From IMG/VR virus record IMGVR_UViG_3300045243_000060, positions 1 to 61,888 of that record: a stretch of 61,888 nucleotides of DNA; one strand, 5' to 3'. Below the pieces are notes generated by a model. That model ran no database searches, was not told the origin of the DNA, and saw nothing but the letters and a program-made list of their open reading frames with translations. Shown here piece by piece: positions 50,868-59,846 of the stretch. Made by a program: the position numbers and the translations under genes. Within the stretch, counting starts at the first letter, position 1, and each line of letters starts with the position of its first letter. The stretch is from a virus.

Positions 50868-53557
50868 TGGCAGCCCCGGCCGTCCTGACCAACCTGGGCA
50901 TCTCCAAGGGCAAGCGCGACCCGGCGACCGGAGGCTTCTTCACCGCCGATCCGATTAGCGTTGGGTCGAGTGGTACGCCGAAAGCTCTTCTCCTGGCTGT
51001 GTCCGTCCGGATGCCGTACAACGGGCTTGGCGACATCACGTCGAACATGGTCATCGCGGACAGCGAGGGCAACAGCTACACCCAAGCCATCGGCATGTGG
51101 TGGAGTCCGGCTGGCACCGCCGTCGGCGAGGCAGCGTCCATCTGGTACTGCAACGACCCGAATCCAATCACGACTGGAACGGTTTGGGGCATTACCTCCG
51201 GAATGGCCGGTGTTCCGGTACTCGGTTCTTACGTCATGCGCGTTCTCGAGCTTGATATGGAAGTCGCGCCGGTTCCATTCAGCGAGCGAAAGCAAAACCT
51301 CAACTTTGATACGGCGCCGACGGAGATCTCCGGCACCCCCGCTGGCGCGACTGACATGCTCTGGGTCGGGCTGCATACGCTACTCGGACCGGACACCGAC
51401 ACCGACACGATCACGTCCACCGGGTTCACGCTGTTGCCAGCGGGTACGGCGGTGTACGGAACGGCCGGTGACACGGCGGCATCGAACGTGACGCAGAAGC
51501 TCGGTTACAAACAGGTCACAGCCAGCGCAGCGCAGCAGACCTTCAATGGCACGCTCGGAGTGGCACGCTCGTGGAACGCTGTCATCATCGCGTTCAAGTC
51601 GAATCCTCCGCCACCGAGCACCCCAACTGCCTGGTACCCAAGCAGTCCGTTCAACGACACCGTCGCGTCGAGTTCCCCGGCGGACCGCGCCGACTCGGAC
51701 CAGATCATCACCAGCATGTTCAGTCGCGGCAACGGGCTGGTGTCCGCGCTGACGGTCGGCCAGGAAGACTCAGTCAAGGACTTCAAGCACCCCATCTACT
51801 TCGCGAGCGGAGGCGACCCGCAGTTCACGCTGTCCGGCGGATGGGACCCGACTTTCACTATTGCCGGCGCCCAGTGGGACAACCCGGACATCGCGGGCGA
51901 CGTGATCCGGATTCCGGCCGGGGCTGTACCGGCTGGTGGCTCGGACTCATCGATGTTCGTCGTCCAACCGGACGGCACCGAGTACGACCTGTGGGATTGC
52001 CAGCACACCAGGCCTGGTGGCGTCCAGAAGTTTGGGTTTGGTACCAAGGGCGTGTTCACCGGGTCCGGCGACGACGGGCTTGGCGTCACGGTCGGCACTA
52101 ACCGACGCGGGGGCATTACGGCAGCGGGCTTCCTCGGCGGACTCGGCGTTATCCGGTACGCGGAGCTTGCCAGCGGTAACATCCCGCACGCCATGTTCGC
52201 GGCGATCAACGGTTGGCACGGTCGCGTCTGGCCGTCGATGCTCAGCGGCGGAGGTACCGGCGACATCGGCGCCGGTCACAACGCTCCGCCGATGGGTGCC
52301 TGGCTCCAGTACGACCGGCCCGTCTCGGAGATCAACGCGCTGGCGGTACCGGACTGGATCAAGACGATCCTGAAGTGTCTGCAGAAGTACGGCGCCTACA
52401 TCGGCGACAACGGCGGCAGCACCCTCGCGTTCCAGTTTGAGTCCGGCGACGACTACACCTACAACGGTGGCACCAACCCTTGGATTCAGTACGCGCAAGC
52501 TCAGGGCATCTATTCGGAGATCGACGCGGACACCGGCTTCCTGACCTACTACTTTGGCTTGGACACGCCGACGCTCGGCCCGATCATCGACTGGAAGAAC
52601 TACCTGAAGGTCTTGGACCCGTCGGCCATCGCTCCGCCACCACCGGACGACTTCGATCCCGACACCGCCGATCCAATCGACAGCGGCAGCGGCAACGGCG
52701 CGGCGACGACCGACAACATCCACGTGAACCTCCCGGACGACGACTACAGGGTGTATGTGAAGACGGCGCAGAACGTCGGCGGCACCAAGTATGAGTCGGA
52801 TTGGGCGTACAGTGCATTCACGATCCAGACGTTGCGGCCGTCGATACCGAACCTTGCGGCCGATCCGAACGACACCGAGGCTCGGATTGAGATCGACGTC
52901 ACGCACGGCAGCGGCGGCGACGTCAATACGACCTACATCCAGATACAGCGGTCCACCGACGACGGCGACACCTGGGTGGACATCCGGACGCTACTCGGCG
53001 GTGGCCTGGTCCTCGCGCCGGACCCGCTGGACTACGACTATGATGTCGGCAACGGCGAGCTTGCGCTGTACCGGGCGCGCGGCGTCCACCAGTTTGTATC
53101 AGGCACGCTGTCGCACTCCGATTGGCAGGTGACTCCGGACCCGGTGGCCTGGGAGTCGGACAGCGCGTGGATCAAGCACGCGACCGAACCGGGCTTGAAC
53201 ATGGCGGTCGGCGTCATCTCACAGCCAGGCAATACGCGGGCAGCGCGGGAGTCCGCTGTGCGGGTCATGGAGCGCGAGCACCCGGTGTTCAGCGGCGACG
53301 TACGCGACGGGCCAACCGGCGAGATCACGTTCGACGTACCAAAGGGCAGCCTGGCGGAGTTCAACGACCTGATCAGCGGCGTTGGCCCGTTCCTGATCCA
53401 GATGCCCCGGACCTGGGAGTGGGCCGACCGTTGGGTGGTGTTCGGCGACCTGGACAGCCAGCGGCCAGCGGACCGGGCTTGGGTGCCGGTGAACTTCAAG
53501 AACCTGACGTGGACCGAGGTTGACACCCCGACCGCAAACCTGTTGGCGTGGACGTAG
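50867..53557 (+). CDS. Large tail fibre/minor tail protein with repeated fibre domain
   Basis: 896 aa. Residues 1-240 form a beta-rich minor tail-like domain. Residues 250-585 are homologous to the fibre-like protein at 25689, with IPHA, NGWHGRVWPS, APPMGAWLQY and YGAYIGDNGG. A Pro-rich hinge and an Fn3-like section (VYVKTAQNVGGTKYESDWAYSAF) follow. The last 200 residues (EREHPVFSGDVRDGPTGEITFDVPKGS) resemble tail-hub-associated domains of actinophages. It probably contacts the cell surface. The end overlaps the next gene by 10 bases. Confidence 0.72.
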   Translation: MAAPAVLTNLGISKGKRDPATGGFFTADPISVGSSGTPKALLLAVSVRMPYNGLGDITSNMVIADSEGNSYTQAIGMWWSPAGTAVGEAASIWYCNDPNPITTGTVWGITSGMAGVPVLGSYVMRVLELDMEVAPVPFSERKQNLNFDTAPTEISGTPAGATDMLWVGLHTLLGPDTDTDTITSTGFTLLPAGTAVYGTAGDTAASNVTQKLGYKQVTASAAQQTFNGTLGVARSWNAVIIAFKSNPPPPSTPTAWYPSSPFNDTVASSSPADRADSDQIITSMFSRGNGLVSALTVGQEDSVKDFKHPIYFASGGDPQFTLSGGWDPTFTIAGAQWDNPDIAGDVIRIPAGAVPAGGSDSSMFVVQPDGTEYDLWDCQHTRPGGVQKFGFGTKGVFTGSGDDGLGVTVGTNRRGGITAAGFLGGLGVIRYAELASGNIPHAMFAAINGWHGRVWPSMLSGGGTGDIGAGHNAPPMGAWLQYDRPVSEINALAVPDWIKTILKCLQKYGAYIGDNGGSTLAFQFESGDDYTYNGGTNPWIQYAQAQGIYSEIDADTGFLTYYFGLDTPTLGPIIDWKNYLKVLDPSAIAPPPPDDFDPDTADPIDSGSGNGAATTDNIHVNLPDDDYRVYVKTAQNVGGTKYESDWAYSAFTIQTLRPSIPNLAADPNDTEARIEIDVTHGSGGDVNTTYIQIQRSTDDGDTWVDIRTLLGGGLVLAPDPLDYDYDVGNGELALYRARGVHQFVSGTLSHSDWQVTPDPVAWESDSAWIKHATEPGLNMAVGVISQPGNTRAARESAVRVMEREHPVFSGDVRDGPTGEITFDVPKGSLAEFNDLISGVGPFLIQMPRTWEWADRWVVFGDLDSQRPADRAWVPVNFKNLTWTEVDTPTANLLAWT

Positions 53558-54690
53558 CGGAACGCGAGCGGCTGTTCTCCTCCCCGGACGCGGTGTCGGA
53601 GCGGTTCGTGGACGCCGTGAATAACGTCCACCGGGTCGCGAGCTACTTTGAGGTGATGGACGGCGACGACGTACTGGCGACCATCGAGGCCATCGACGGC
53701 AGCGTTACGTACGACGCGCAGGCGGAGGTTCGGTCGTCGCTAGACTTGCAGGTGGCTGTGACCAACGATGACATCATCCCGGTCGATGCCGACTCGCTGC
53801 TTGTGCCTTATGGCAACGACATCCGGGCCTGGAGCGGCATCCGGTTCGACGACTTGGACGAGTTGATCCCGATGGGACGATACCGCATCCAGACGGCATC
53901 GGTCAGCGATACCGGCAGCGACCTGACACTCCAGGTATCGGGCCAGGATCGTTCGTGTCGAATCATCGAGGCAGCGTTTGAGCAGGACATGACCTGGCTG
54001 GCCGGGTCGCAGACGGCTCTCGAGATCGTACGTGGCATCATCTCCGGCATCTACCCAGACGCGGACATGGACACCTTCTTCACCATCGACGACTTCGCTA
54101 CGCCATCCATCCAGGCGTCCGCTGGCGACGACCCTTGGGCCTTTGTCCAGGGCATCGCTACGTCCGTTGGGGCGGAGGCGTACTTCAACGATGACGGCGT
54201 GCCGGTCATGACGCCGACGCCGACAGCGACCGGCGACCCGGACCGGCACTTCAACGAGGGTGAGGTCTTGACGGCGGCTGGCAAGGAGTGGACCCGCGAG
54301 GGAATCGCAAACAAGGTGTTGGTGACCGGCGATAGCGGCTCGCTGACGACGCCGATCACCGGGACGGCGCTGGACAACAACCCCAACTCGCCCACTTACT
54401 ACTACGGCAAGTTTGGCAAGGTGCCGTTCTTCTACTCGTCTCAGTTCATCACGACCGACATCCAGGCGGGCGACGCAACGAGCGGGATCCTCCAGACGAA
54501 GATCGGACTGGACCAACAGATCGACTTTGGCTCGCTGATCGACCCGCGAGCGCGGGCGCTTGACATCATCGGCATCAGCCGCGAGCGTATCGGCGTCGAT
54601 GAGACGCACGTACTAGACGCCGTATCCATCCCCCTAATGGGCGACGGTACGATGACCGGGCAGACGCGCAAGACCCAGGTGTTCTCATGA
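53548..54690 (+). CDS. Tail hub/baseplate protein (DUF5047-like)
   Basis: 380 aa from GTG 53548. Opening ...FEVMDGDDVLATIEAIDGSVTYDAQAEVRSSLDLQV and VPYGNDIRAWSGIRF are typical of DUF5047-like proteins, related to the gp27/gpD hub that caps the tail. LIDPRARALDIIGISRERIGV near the end supports it. Confidence 0.75.
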   Translation: MDVAERERLFSSPDAVSERFVDAVNNVHRVASYFEVMDGDDVLATIEAIDGSVTYDAQAEVRSSLDLQVAVTNDDIIPVDADSLLVPYGNDIRAWSGIRFDDLDELIPMGRYRIQTASVSDTGSDLTLQVSGQDRSCRIIEAAFEQDMTWLAGSQTALEIVRGIISGIYPDADMDTFFTIDDFATPSIQASAGDDPWAFVQGIATSVGAEAYFNDDGVPVMTPTPTATGDPDRHFNEGEVLTAAGKEWTREGIANKVLVTGDSGSLTTPITGTALDNNPNSPTYYYGKFGKVPFFYSSQFITTDIQAGDATSGILQTKIGLDQQIDFGSLIDPRARALDIIGISRERIGVDETHVLDAVSIPLMGDGTMTGQTRKTQVFS

Positions 54691-57131
54691 CAGCGGGTAC
54701 GGCAGCGATGGAGAACGTCGGGCGCCGACTCGCTGCGCTTGAGCAGCAGGTCACCAAGCTCAAGTTGACTTCTCGCGCTGGTGGCGGCGACCCGCATAGC
54801 AAGAACACCGATCCCCGGCGGAGGAACTTCGTCGTGGACTTTGGCGGCGAGGGCATCATCGGCGCCGATAACCTGGGCGCCTGGAACAAAGCCATCGATA
54901 GCTACAACGCTGGCGAGTACGACGAGCTTTGGTGTCCGGCCGGACGGTACGTCCAGAGCGGCATACCAAAAGCTTGGCTGGCGACGGGTGACCCTCCGAT
55001 CCAAGGCGTACAGCAACAGGCATTGCGCGGTTGGATTCACGGCGCGGGCCAGGCGACGGAGCTTGTCATGTCGGGCGGCGCCGGTACGTTCTTCACGGTG
55101 GGGTCTGGTAAGGAAACGTTCTTGGACTTCGCGCTCACCCAAAAGGACCCGCCGTTCCGGGGCATGTCATACTTCTCCATCAGCGACTTCAAGCTCACCT
55201 GTACCGATGAGAACAGCGTCGAGGGCGAAGTGTCGGCGATAGTAACTGGTACCAATCGGGTCTACCTGAGCAGCGTCGCGGGCTTGCACGTCGGAGACCC
55301 CATCAAGTTCTACGGACCCGGCTTCGCCGTCGATAACACGGGCGCGATCTCGTCGCCGACCGGGATCGCATCGGAATACTTCGACAGCACTCAGCACAAC
55401 GCGACGACGTACTACATCGCGGGGATCTTGCCCGCGAGCGATCCGACCGACCCCAACTCGATCACGCTCAGCACAGCCCCGCCCCCCGGCGGAGCGACGG
55501 TCACGATCTCGCGGTCGATCATCACCGGCGCCGGCAATGGCGCTGCGGTCGGATCGTTCGTCCGGCTGAACACAGCCACCACGCCGTCGGGCGGGCAGAA
55601 CCCCATCGTGTTGAACAAGGGCGGCCACCTGACCGTCGAGAACATCACCTGCAACAAGACGAGCGGCATCGTCTCGGTCGGCACCGGCGACCTGAACGAC
55701 GTCAACGAACCGTACGGCGTCAACCCCAGTCGCGCGATGGACAATCCAATAGCGACAGCGGCCCGGACGATCACGGCCGTGGACACCGGGTTGGAGAAGC
55801 TGACCACCGGCGCCGCGCATGGCCTGGCTGTGAACGACCCGGTGGTCTTCACCGATGACCACCCGCTGCCGGGGAACATCGTAGACGGGCTGGACGGCGG
55901 CTATGCGCCGTACTTGGTCGAGACGGTACCAAGTCCGACGACCTTCACCCTCAAGAACCGCCAGGACAACGTCGGCGCGGCTCGCGGAGCGCAGCACAAC
56001 ATCAGTACTGCTGTGACCGGAGGTACGTTCTACACCGGCAGCTATGACGCGCGGGTCCAGAGGTACTGGGTCAGCAACGTCATCGGCTCGCTGAACGGCG
56101 GCACTCCGACGGCGAACCGGATTGACATCGAGAATGGTACGTCCGGACACTATGACAACGTCCAGTGCGCGACGAGCGACCTTGGCGGAGGGCGAGTCAT
56201 CTACTGTCACCCGCCAGGCAGCCCTGGAGCTTCCAACAACGACCAACATTGGTTCACCGACGTGTTCGTTCAGGGCGGCGAGTCGTTCTGGATTGACATC
56301 GACGTAACGTACGGCGACTGCTTCAACTGGAACCTGAAGGGCTGCGTCATGGACGGCGCGACGAACGGCACCGTGTACGCTCACGCTAGCAGCGGCGGCA
56401 CCGGCAACACGATCACCGACCTATGGCTTGACCATTGCCACTGTAGCTCGCGGGCTGGCGTGACGCTCCACTTTGACAAGAGCGATACGACCGGCATCTG
56501 GCGCAACATCGAGATCAACGGAGGGCGCTACAAGTTCCAGGACAACTTGGGGTTGTACATGCACGGCGCCGGACTCAGCGGCGTCCAGACGTTCCTTGCG
56601 CATGACGTCGCCTTCCTCCAGGATCAGATCACGATCATCGACAGCATCGCCAACTCCAACGAGCTAGTTTCGACAGCGGGCAACGACGGTACGGGCCACG
56701 ACCTACAGGTTGGCGATCTCATTCGGTTCTCTACGGTGAGCCATACCTTTGGGGCGAACGTAACCGCCGGTCCGACGTATTGCGTGAAGGAGGTCACCAG
56801 CAAGACGCGCTTCACCGTGACGACCAATCAGACGGGCGGAGGCGTCGGCCCACGAGCGGACATCACCGCCAACGGCGGCGCCGGGGTGCTGCGGGGTAAG
56901 CTGGACGCGGCAGCGATCCTCAACGGCGCCGCGAATGATGTCCGGATTCACGACTGCGAGTTCAACGGGTTCAACTCAGCGTACATGGAGTGCGGCAACG
57001 CGATCCAAGCTACGTCGCTGGCGAGCTACAACGTCCATGACAACAACGCGACCGGGCTTAGGACGGCGACGTTCGCGACCGGACTCACGGACACCGCCGC
57101 GCATCCGTTCCACCACAACAGTCTCAACTAG
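54687..57131 (+). CDS. Tailspike with right-handed beta-helix (pectate-lyase-like)
   Basis: 814 aa. An N-terminal short coiled coil (ENVGRRLAALEQQVTKLKL) suits trimerisation. The RNFVVDFGGEGIIGADNLGAWNKAIDSYNAG segment is the classical entry to pectate-lyase-like helices. A long region of short strands (VRVRDCEFNG-like; DVRIHDCEFNGFNSAYMECGNA) makes the helix. It probably binds or depolymerises a surface polysaccharide; catalytic residues cannot be picked out. Confidence 0.75.
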   Translation: MTAGTAAMENVGRRLAALEQQVTKLKLTSRAGGGDPHSKNTDPRRRNFVVDFGGEGIIGADNLGAWNKAIDSYNAGEYDELWCPAGRYVQSGIPKAWLATGDPPIQGVQQQALRGWIHGAGQATELVMSGGAGTFFTVGSGKETFLDFALTQKDPPFRGMSYFSISDFKLTCTDENSVEGEVSAIVTGTNRVYLSSVAGLHVGDPIKFYGPGFAVDNTGAISSPTGIASEYFDSTQHNATTYYIAGILPASDPTDPNSITLSTAPPPGGATVTISRSIITGAGNGAAVGSFVRLNTATTPSGGQNPIVLNKGGHLTVENITCNKTSGIVSVGTGDLNDVNEPYGVNPSRAMDNPIATAARTITAVDTGLEKLTTGAAHGLAVNDPVVFTDDHPLPGNIVDGLDGGYAPYLVETVPSPTTFTLKNRQDNVGAARGAQHNISTAVTGGTFYTGSYDARVQRYWVSNVIGSLNGGTPTANRIDIENGTSGHYDNVQCATSDLGGGRVIYCHPPGSPGASNNDQHWFTDVFVQGGESFWIDIDVTYGDCFNWNLKGCVMDGATNGTVYAHASSGGTGNTITDLWLDHCHCSSRAGVTLHFDKSDTTGIWRNIEINGGRYKFQDNLGLYMHGAGLSGVQTFLAHDVAFLQDQITIIDSIANSNELVSTAGNDGTGHDLQVGDLIRFSTVSHTFGANVTAGPTYCVKEVTSKTRFTVTTNQTGGGVGPRADITANGGAGVLRGKLDAAAILNGAANDVRIHDCEFNGFNSAYMECGNAIQATSLASYNVHDNNATGLRTATFATGLTDTAAHPFHHNSLN

Positions 57132-57139
57132 GAGGCGAC

Positions 57140-57754
57140 ATGCCCAAGGGTAAGCATCAGCACGACGGCGCTGACGGTCCGCAACAGCGGTACAAATGGG
57201 GCGGCTACGGGTCCGTCTGGCGGTGGGCGCTAGGCCACGGCATCCACCGATGGATCAAGGCTCGCAACTGGGCGCGCCGTCGAGCGAAGCAGGCGAAGAA
57301 TCCCGCCGGGTTCAAGAAGGCGGACGAGGCGTACACCAAGCGCATCAAGTGGATTCGCGAACACAACGACCCCAAGCCTCCGCATTCGGACGGCAGCCTC
57401 ATCGTGACGGTCGATGGCAAGCCGGTCGCCGGTTGGATCGGTCGCGCTGCGCTCGCGGCTCGCGCCGCTGGCGCTTGGAGTGGCGTGATGCTGTCCGGGT
57501 TCCGGTCGCCGGAATACAGCGAGCAGCTTTGCTACGGCATCTGCGGCCAGCCCTCTTGCCCTGGGCTGTGTGCAGGCCGTGCGAGCAATCACAGTTGCCC
57601 GCCGACGGCGACCTGTAAGCCCTATGAGGGCGCTGGCGACTTCACCGACGCGGCGAGGCTCTGCGCCTGGTGTCGAGCGCACGGCATCCCGCTCCACGGC
57701 GGAGGCGAGTTCCTGCCCAACGACGTCAATCACTGTAGCTACAGTGGGAGGTAG
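57140..57754 (+). CDS. Endolysin candidate, M15-like D-Ala-D-Ala peptidase
   Basis: 204 aa, AGGAGG before ATG 57140. The basic N-terminus is followed by a hedgehog/M15-type fold: SGFRSPEYSEQLC...CGQPSCPGLCAGRASNHSC, then GAGDFTDAARLCAWCRAHGIPLHG and NDVNHCSY. SNH, GAGD and VNH would supply the zinc ligands H, D and H. I associate this cysteine-rich version with actinobacterial prophages. It probably cleaves the peptidoglycan stem peptide. Confidence 0.75.
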   Translation: MPKGKHQHDGADGPQQRYKWGGYGSVWRWALGHGIHRWIKARNWARRRAKQAKNPAGFKKADEAYTKRIKWIREHNDPKPPHSDGSLIVTVDGKPVAGWIGRAALAARAAGAWSGVMLSGFRSPEYSEQLCYGICGQPSCPGLCAGRASNHSCPPTATCKPYEGAGDFTDAARLCAWCRAHGIPLHGGGEFLPNDVNHCSYSGR

Positions 57755-57758
57755 ATAG

Positions 57759-57830
57759 ATGCTCATCACCATACTGCTCATCATCGTTCTCGTGCTGTTG
57801 GTCGTCTACCTCTGGCAGCGTGTCCGATGA
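57759..57830 (+). CDS. Tiny membrane protein, 23 aa
   Basis: ATG 57759 to TGA 57830; sequence MLITILLIIVLVLLVVYLWQ and a basic end. One transmembrane helix. The preceding GGGAGG and the ATGA overlap with the next gene support it. It sits in the lysis cassette and may be a lysis accessory or holin-like factor. Confidence 0.6.
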   Translation: MLITILLIIVLVLLVVYLWQRVR

Positions 57831-58303
57831 GCGAGTCCCGCAATCATTACCTACACGATCTCAACGACGCGCTCGGCGTACCGCTGTCGCGCCGCAAGAC
57901 TGTCGCTCGCGCGGAGATGGCCTGGTGGCAAAGCGAGGGCGGAGCGACTAGCTCGGAGGACTTGCACGGCGCGATCCCTCCGGGCCATGAGACGGACTGG
58001 AACGCGTTCAACACGACAAAGGTCTGGGGCGCTTCTCACAGCCAACCCGGCAACTCGGTCCCGGTCCAGGTCTACGCGAACCGGGCGGACGGCATCGCCG
58101 CGACGGTGTCCACGCTGCGCGAACCGCGCTACGCCGATCTGATGAAGGCGATCATGACACCGGGCGTCCACGCCAAGACGATCTGTAAGCGCATCGTCGA
58201 GTCCGACTGGGGGACGGTCGAGCATCCGATGTACGACGTGCTGGACGACATCGTCAAGCGCGGGCTGTACGACAGCTACAACCTCCGGGTCTACCCGTCA
58301 TGA
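57827..58303 (+). CDS. Lysozyme-like phage lysin component
   Basis: 158 aa. WWQSEGGATSS with an acidic residue, FNTTKVWGASHSQPGNSVPVQVYANRADGIAATVSTL and the Y.D.....TPG helix resemble the lysozyme-like domain found in actinophage tail lysins and endolysins, in which the first glutamate is catalytic. The ATGA overlap with the next gene makes it part of the lysis operon. Confidence 0.65.
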   Translation: MSESRNHYLHDLNDALGVPLSRRKTVARAEMAWWQSEGGATSSEDLHGAIPPGHETDWNAFNTTKVWGASHSQPGNSVPVQVYANRADGIAATVSTLREPRYADLMKAIMTPGVHAKTICKRIVESDWGTVEHPMYDVLDDIVKRGLYDSYNLRVYPS

Positions 58304-58746
58304 AGAAGGTACGACGCAACCGGCAGATAGTCGTCCACCGACCGGGCCAGGTGCTGACGCTTTGGTCGCGCCGTCCGCTCGGTCCGTGGACGCGCGTCAA
58401 GAACTACAACATCAGTACCGGAGTCGCCGGTCTCGAGACGCCAGCGGGTCGCTATGAGATCATCAACGGGTCGCGCTGTCCGGAGTACCAGTACCCGGAC
58501 TCGGACTGGGTACCCCCGGAGCTTCGCGGAGTCCGGTTCCCTTGCGGCGCGAAGGACAACCCCATCGTGGACCGATGGCTCGGACTCGGCGGTGACGAGG
58601 ACATCGCCAACATCGGCATCCACGGCACCCGGACCGTCGAGTTGATCGGCGAGCAGGCCAGTCACGGCTGCATCCGGATGAAGGGCGAGGCGGTCTGCGA
58701 CCTGTACGACCGGGTGGGCCTTCAAACAACCGTACTAATCGTCTAG
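58300..58746 (+). CDS. L,D-transpeptidase, YkuD domain
   Basis: 148 aa. The catalytic block S-H122-G-C124-I-R is intact in SHGCIRMKGEAVCDLYDRVG, preceded by IGIHGT. These enzymes form 3-3 cross-links or attach proteins at diaminopimelate residues of peptidoglycan. No signal peptide is seen. In the lysis cassette it may act as a carboxypeptidase-like hydrolase, compete with cross-link formation, or remodel the wall. Confidence 0.85.
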   Translation: MKKVRRNRQIVVHRPGQVLTLWSRRPLGPWTRVKNYNISTGVAGLETPAGRYEIINGSRCPEYQYPDSDWVPPELRGVRFPCGAKDNPIVDRWLGLGGDEDIANIGIHGTRTVELIGEQASHGCIRMKGEAVCDLYDRVGLQTTVLIV

Positions 58747-58761
58747 GGGAAGGAGGTTCAA

Positions 58762-58941
58762 TTGGACGTCATCACGGAGCATCTCACGACGATCCTGACG
58801 TTGGTGCTGGCAGTCGGCGCGATCATCGCGCTGGCGAATCACAGCATCGACTTCACTCAGTTCGCGATCTCGCTCGGCGCGGGCAGCGGCGGGCTCGGCG
58901 CGCTCGGCGTCGCACGCTCGCTGCACCAGAACGGGCGCTAG
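58762..58941 (+). CDS. Holin candidate
   Basis: 59 aa from TTG 58762, with AGGAGG 5 bases upstream. Two hydrophobic segments, ILTLVLAVGAIIALA and FAISLGAGSGGLGALGVA, with a short charged tail. Size, two membrane segments and position between wall hydrolases and a strong terminator fit a holin. No sequence family is recognised. Confidence 0.6.
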   Translation: MDVITEHLTTILTLVLAVGAIIALANHSIDFTQFAISLGAGSGGLGALGVARSLHQNGR

Positions 58942-58954
58942 TACCAGGACGCGT

Positions 58955-58969
58955 TCTAAGCGCGTCTAA
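58955..58969 (+). promoter_or_regulatory. TCTAA-N5-TCTAA repeat
   Basis: TCTAA at 58955-58959 and 58965-58969, 10 bp apart, sits between the holin stop and the terminator, so it may be read with the terminator rather than as a promoter operator. Confidence 0.45.
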
Positions 58970-58971
58970 CG

Positions 58972-59020
58972 GCCGCCGATCCTCCCGCATACGGTCTACT
59001 GCGGGTGGGTCGGCGGTCCT
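58972..59020 (+). terminator. Strong two-part hairpin terminator after the lysis genes
   Basis: GCCGCCGATCC (58972-58982) pairs with GGGTCGGCGGT (59007-59017, two G-T pairs), and CCCGC (58984-58988) pairs with GCGGG (59001-59005) above it around a 12-nt loop. CCTC follows. This ends the late operon. Confidence 0.8.
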
Positions 59021-59176
59021 CTATTCGGGGGCGACGGCGCCCCTAGCGGCTAGACTTTCGTGGTGACCGTAGTAAGCGACCGGAGGTAACTCCCAGAGCC
59101 GAATCGTGCAGCCCTGAGCATCCGTACCGGACCGGCTGCGCGCGATCAATCCAACGAGAGAAAGGACAGGCCACCC
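59021..59176. other. Gene-free stretch before the secreted lysozyme-fold gene
   Basis: No gene seen. GGCTAGACTTTC around 59049 has a -10-like TAGACT, without a recognisable partner element. AAGGACAGG near 59161 can serve as ribosome binding site for GTG 59177. Confidence 0.4.
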
Positions 59177-59686
59177 GTGAGGATGACCCGCCCAGTTCTC
59201 GCTGCACTCGCGTTGTTCGCGGGCGCGGCGTTCATAGTGCCAAGCAGCGCGACCGCCGTTCCGATCCATCAGCACATCACCATCAATACGCCGGTCGGAC
59301 CGGACATCACGGTGACACGCGTCGTCAACGTCGCTCCAAAGGACAGCGACGACGACGGGTGCGCGGACTCGGATGACGACTACAACGGACCCGGTTGCCA
59401 TCCGCCGCCACCGCCACCGCTACCGGCGGCATTGCCGACGACGGCACCGGCGTCGAGTACCGAGTCAACAGCGACCGGCGGCTACACGATCCCCGACTAC
59501 ATCGTTCAATGCGAGTCGGGCGGCGACTACAACGCGCAGAACGCGTCCGGCGCGTATGGCGCGTACCAGATCATGCCGGACACCGCCAGCAACTATGGCT
59601 GTGACCTGTCGTCGCCAGCCGGACAGGACGCATGCGCTGCCGACATCTACGCCGACGTGGGCACGTCCGCGTGGGACTGCGGATGA
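59177..59686 (+). CDS. Secreted lysozyme-fold (Rpf/transglycosylase-like) protein
   Basis: 169 aa; GTG 59177 or ATG 59183. Signal peptide (MRMTRPVLAALALFAGAAFIVPSSATA), a calcium-binding-like acidic stretch (DSDDDGCADSDDDYNGPGC), a Pro/Thr hinge, and a compact C-terminal domain YIVQCESGGDYNAQNASGAYGAYQIMPDTASNYGC. The E of CESGG is the expected catalytic acid, as in resuscitation-promoting factors and transglycosylases. It is exported and acts on peptidoglycan. Confidence 0.75.
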   Translation: MRMTRPVLAALALFAGAAFIVPSSATAVPIHQHITINTPVGPDITVTRVVNVAPKDSDDDGCADSDDDYNGPGCHPPPPPPLPAALPTTAPASSTESTATGGYTIPDYIVQCESGGDYNAQNASGAYGAYQIMPDTASNYGCDLSSPAGQDACAADIYADVGTSAWDCG

Positions 59687-59700
59687 GCTAAGCTCCGCGT

Positions 59701-59763
59701 GCCTCGGACGCTCAGCCGGTAGTCATGACACCGGCTCTGGGGTTGGATTCCCCGGCGAGGTTG
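59701..59763 (+). other. tRNA-like relic
   Basis: The 60-odd bases contain GCTCAGCCGGTAG, which matches a tRNA D-loop (AG..GGTA), a TGGGG-TTGGATT-CCCCG T-arm-like hairpin, and CCTCG/CGAGG ends that could pair as an acceptor stem. The anticodon arm is too short and the T-loop has one change, so it is not a normal tRNA. The alternative fold is a hairpin AGCCGGT...ACCGGCT. Confidence 0.25.
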
Positions 59764-59846
59764 CCGAGTTGATCCGGCCGGACCTGTCGATGGAGACGAT
59801 GGTCCGGCCGGGTCGCTCATCCACCGGCTACTACCAGGAGGGGCAC

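Noticed and set aside
59701-59763. A functional tRNA gene
   Set aside because: The anticodon arm and variable region are too short and the T-loop deviates; kept only as a tRNA-like relic.
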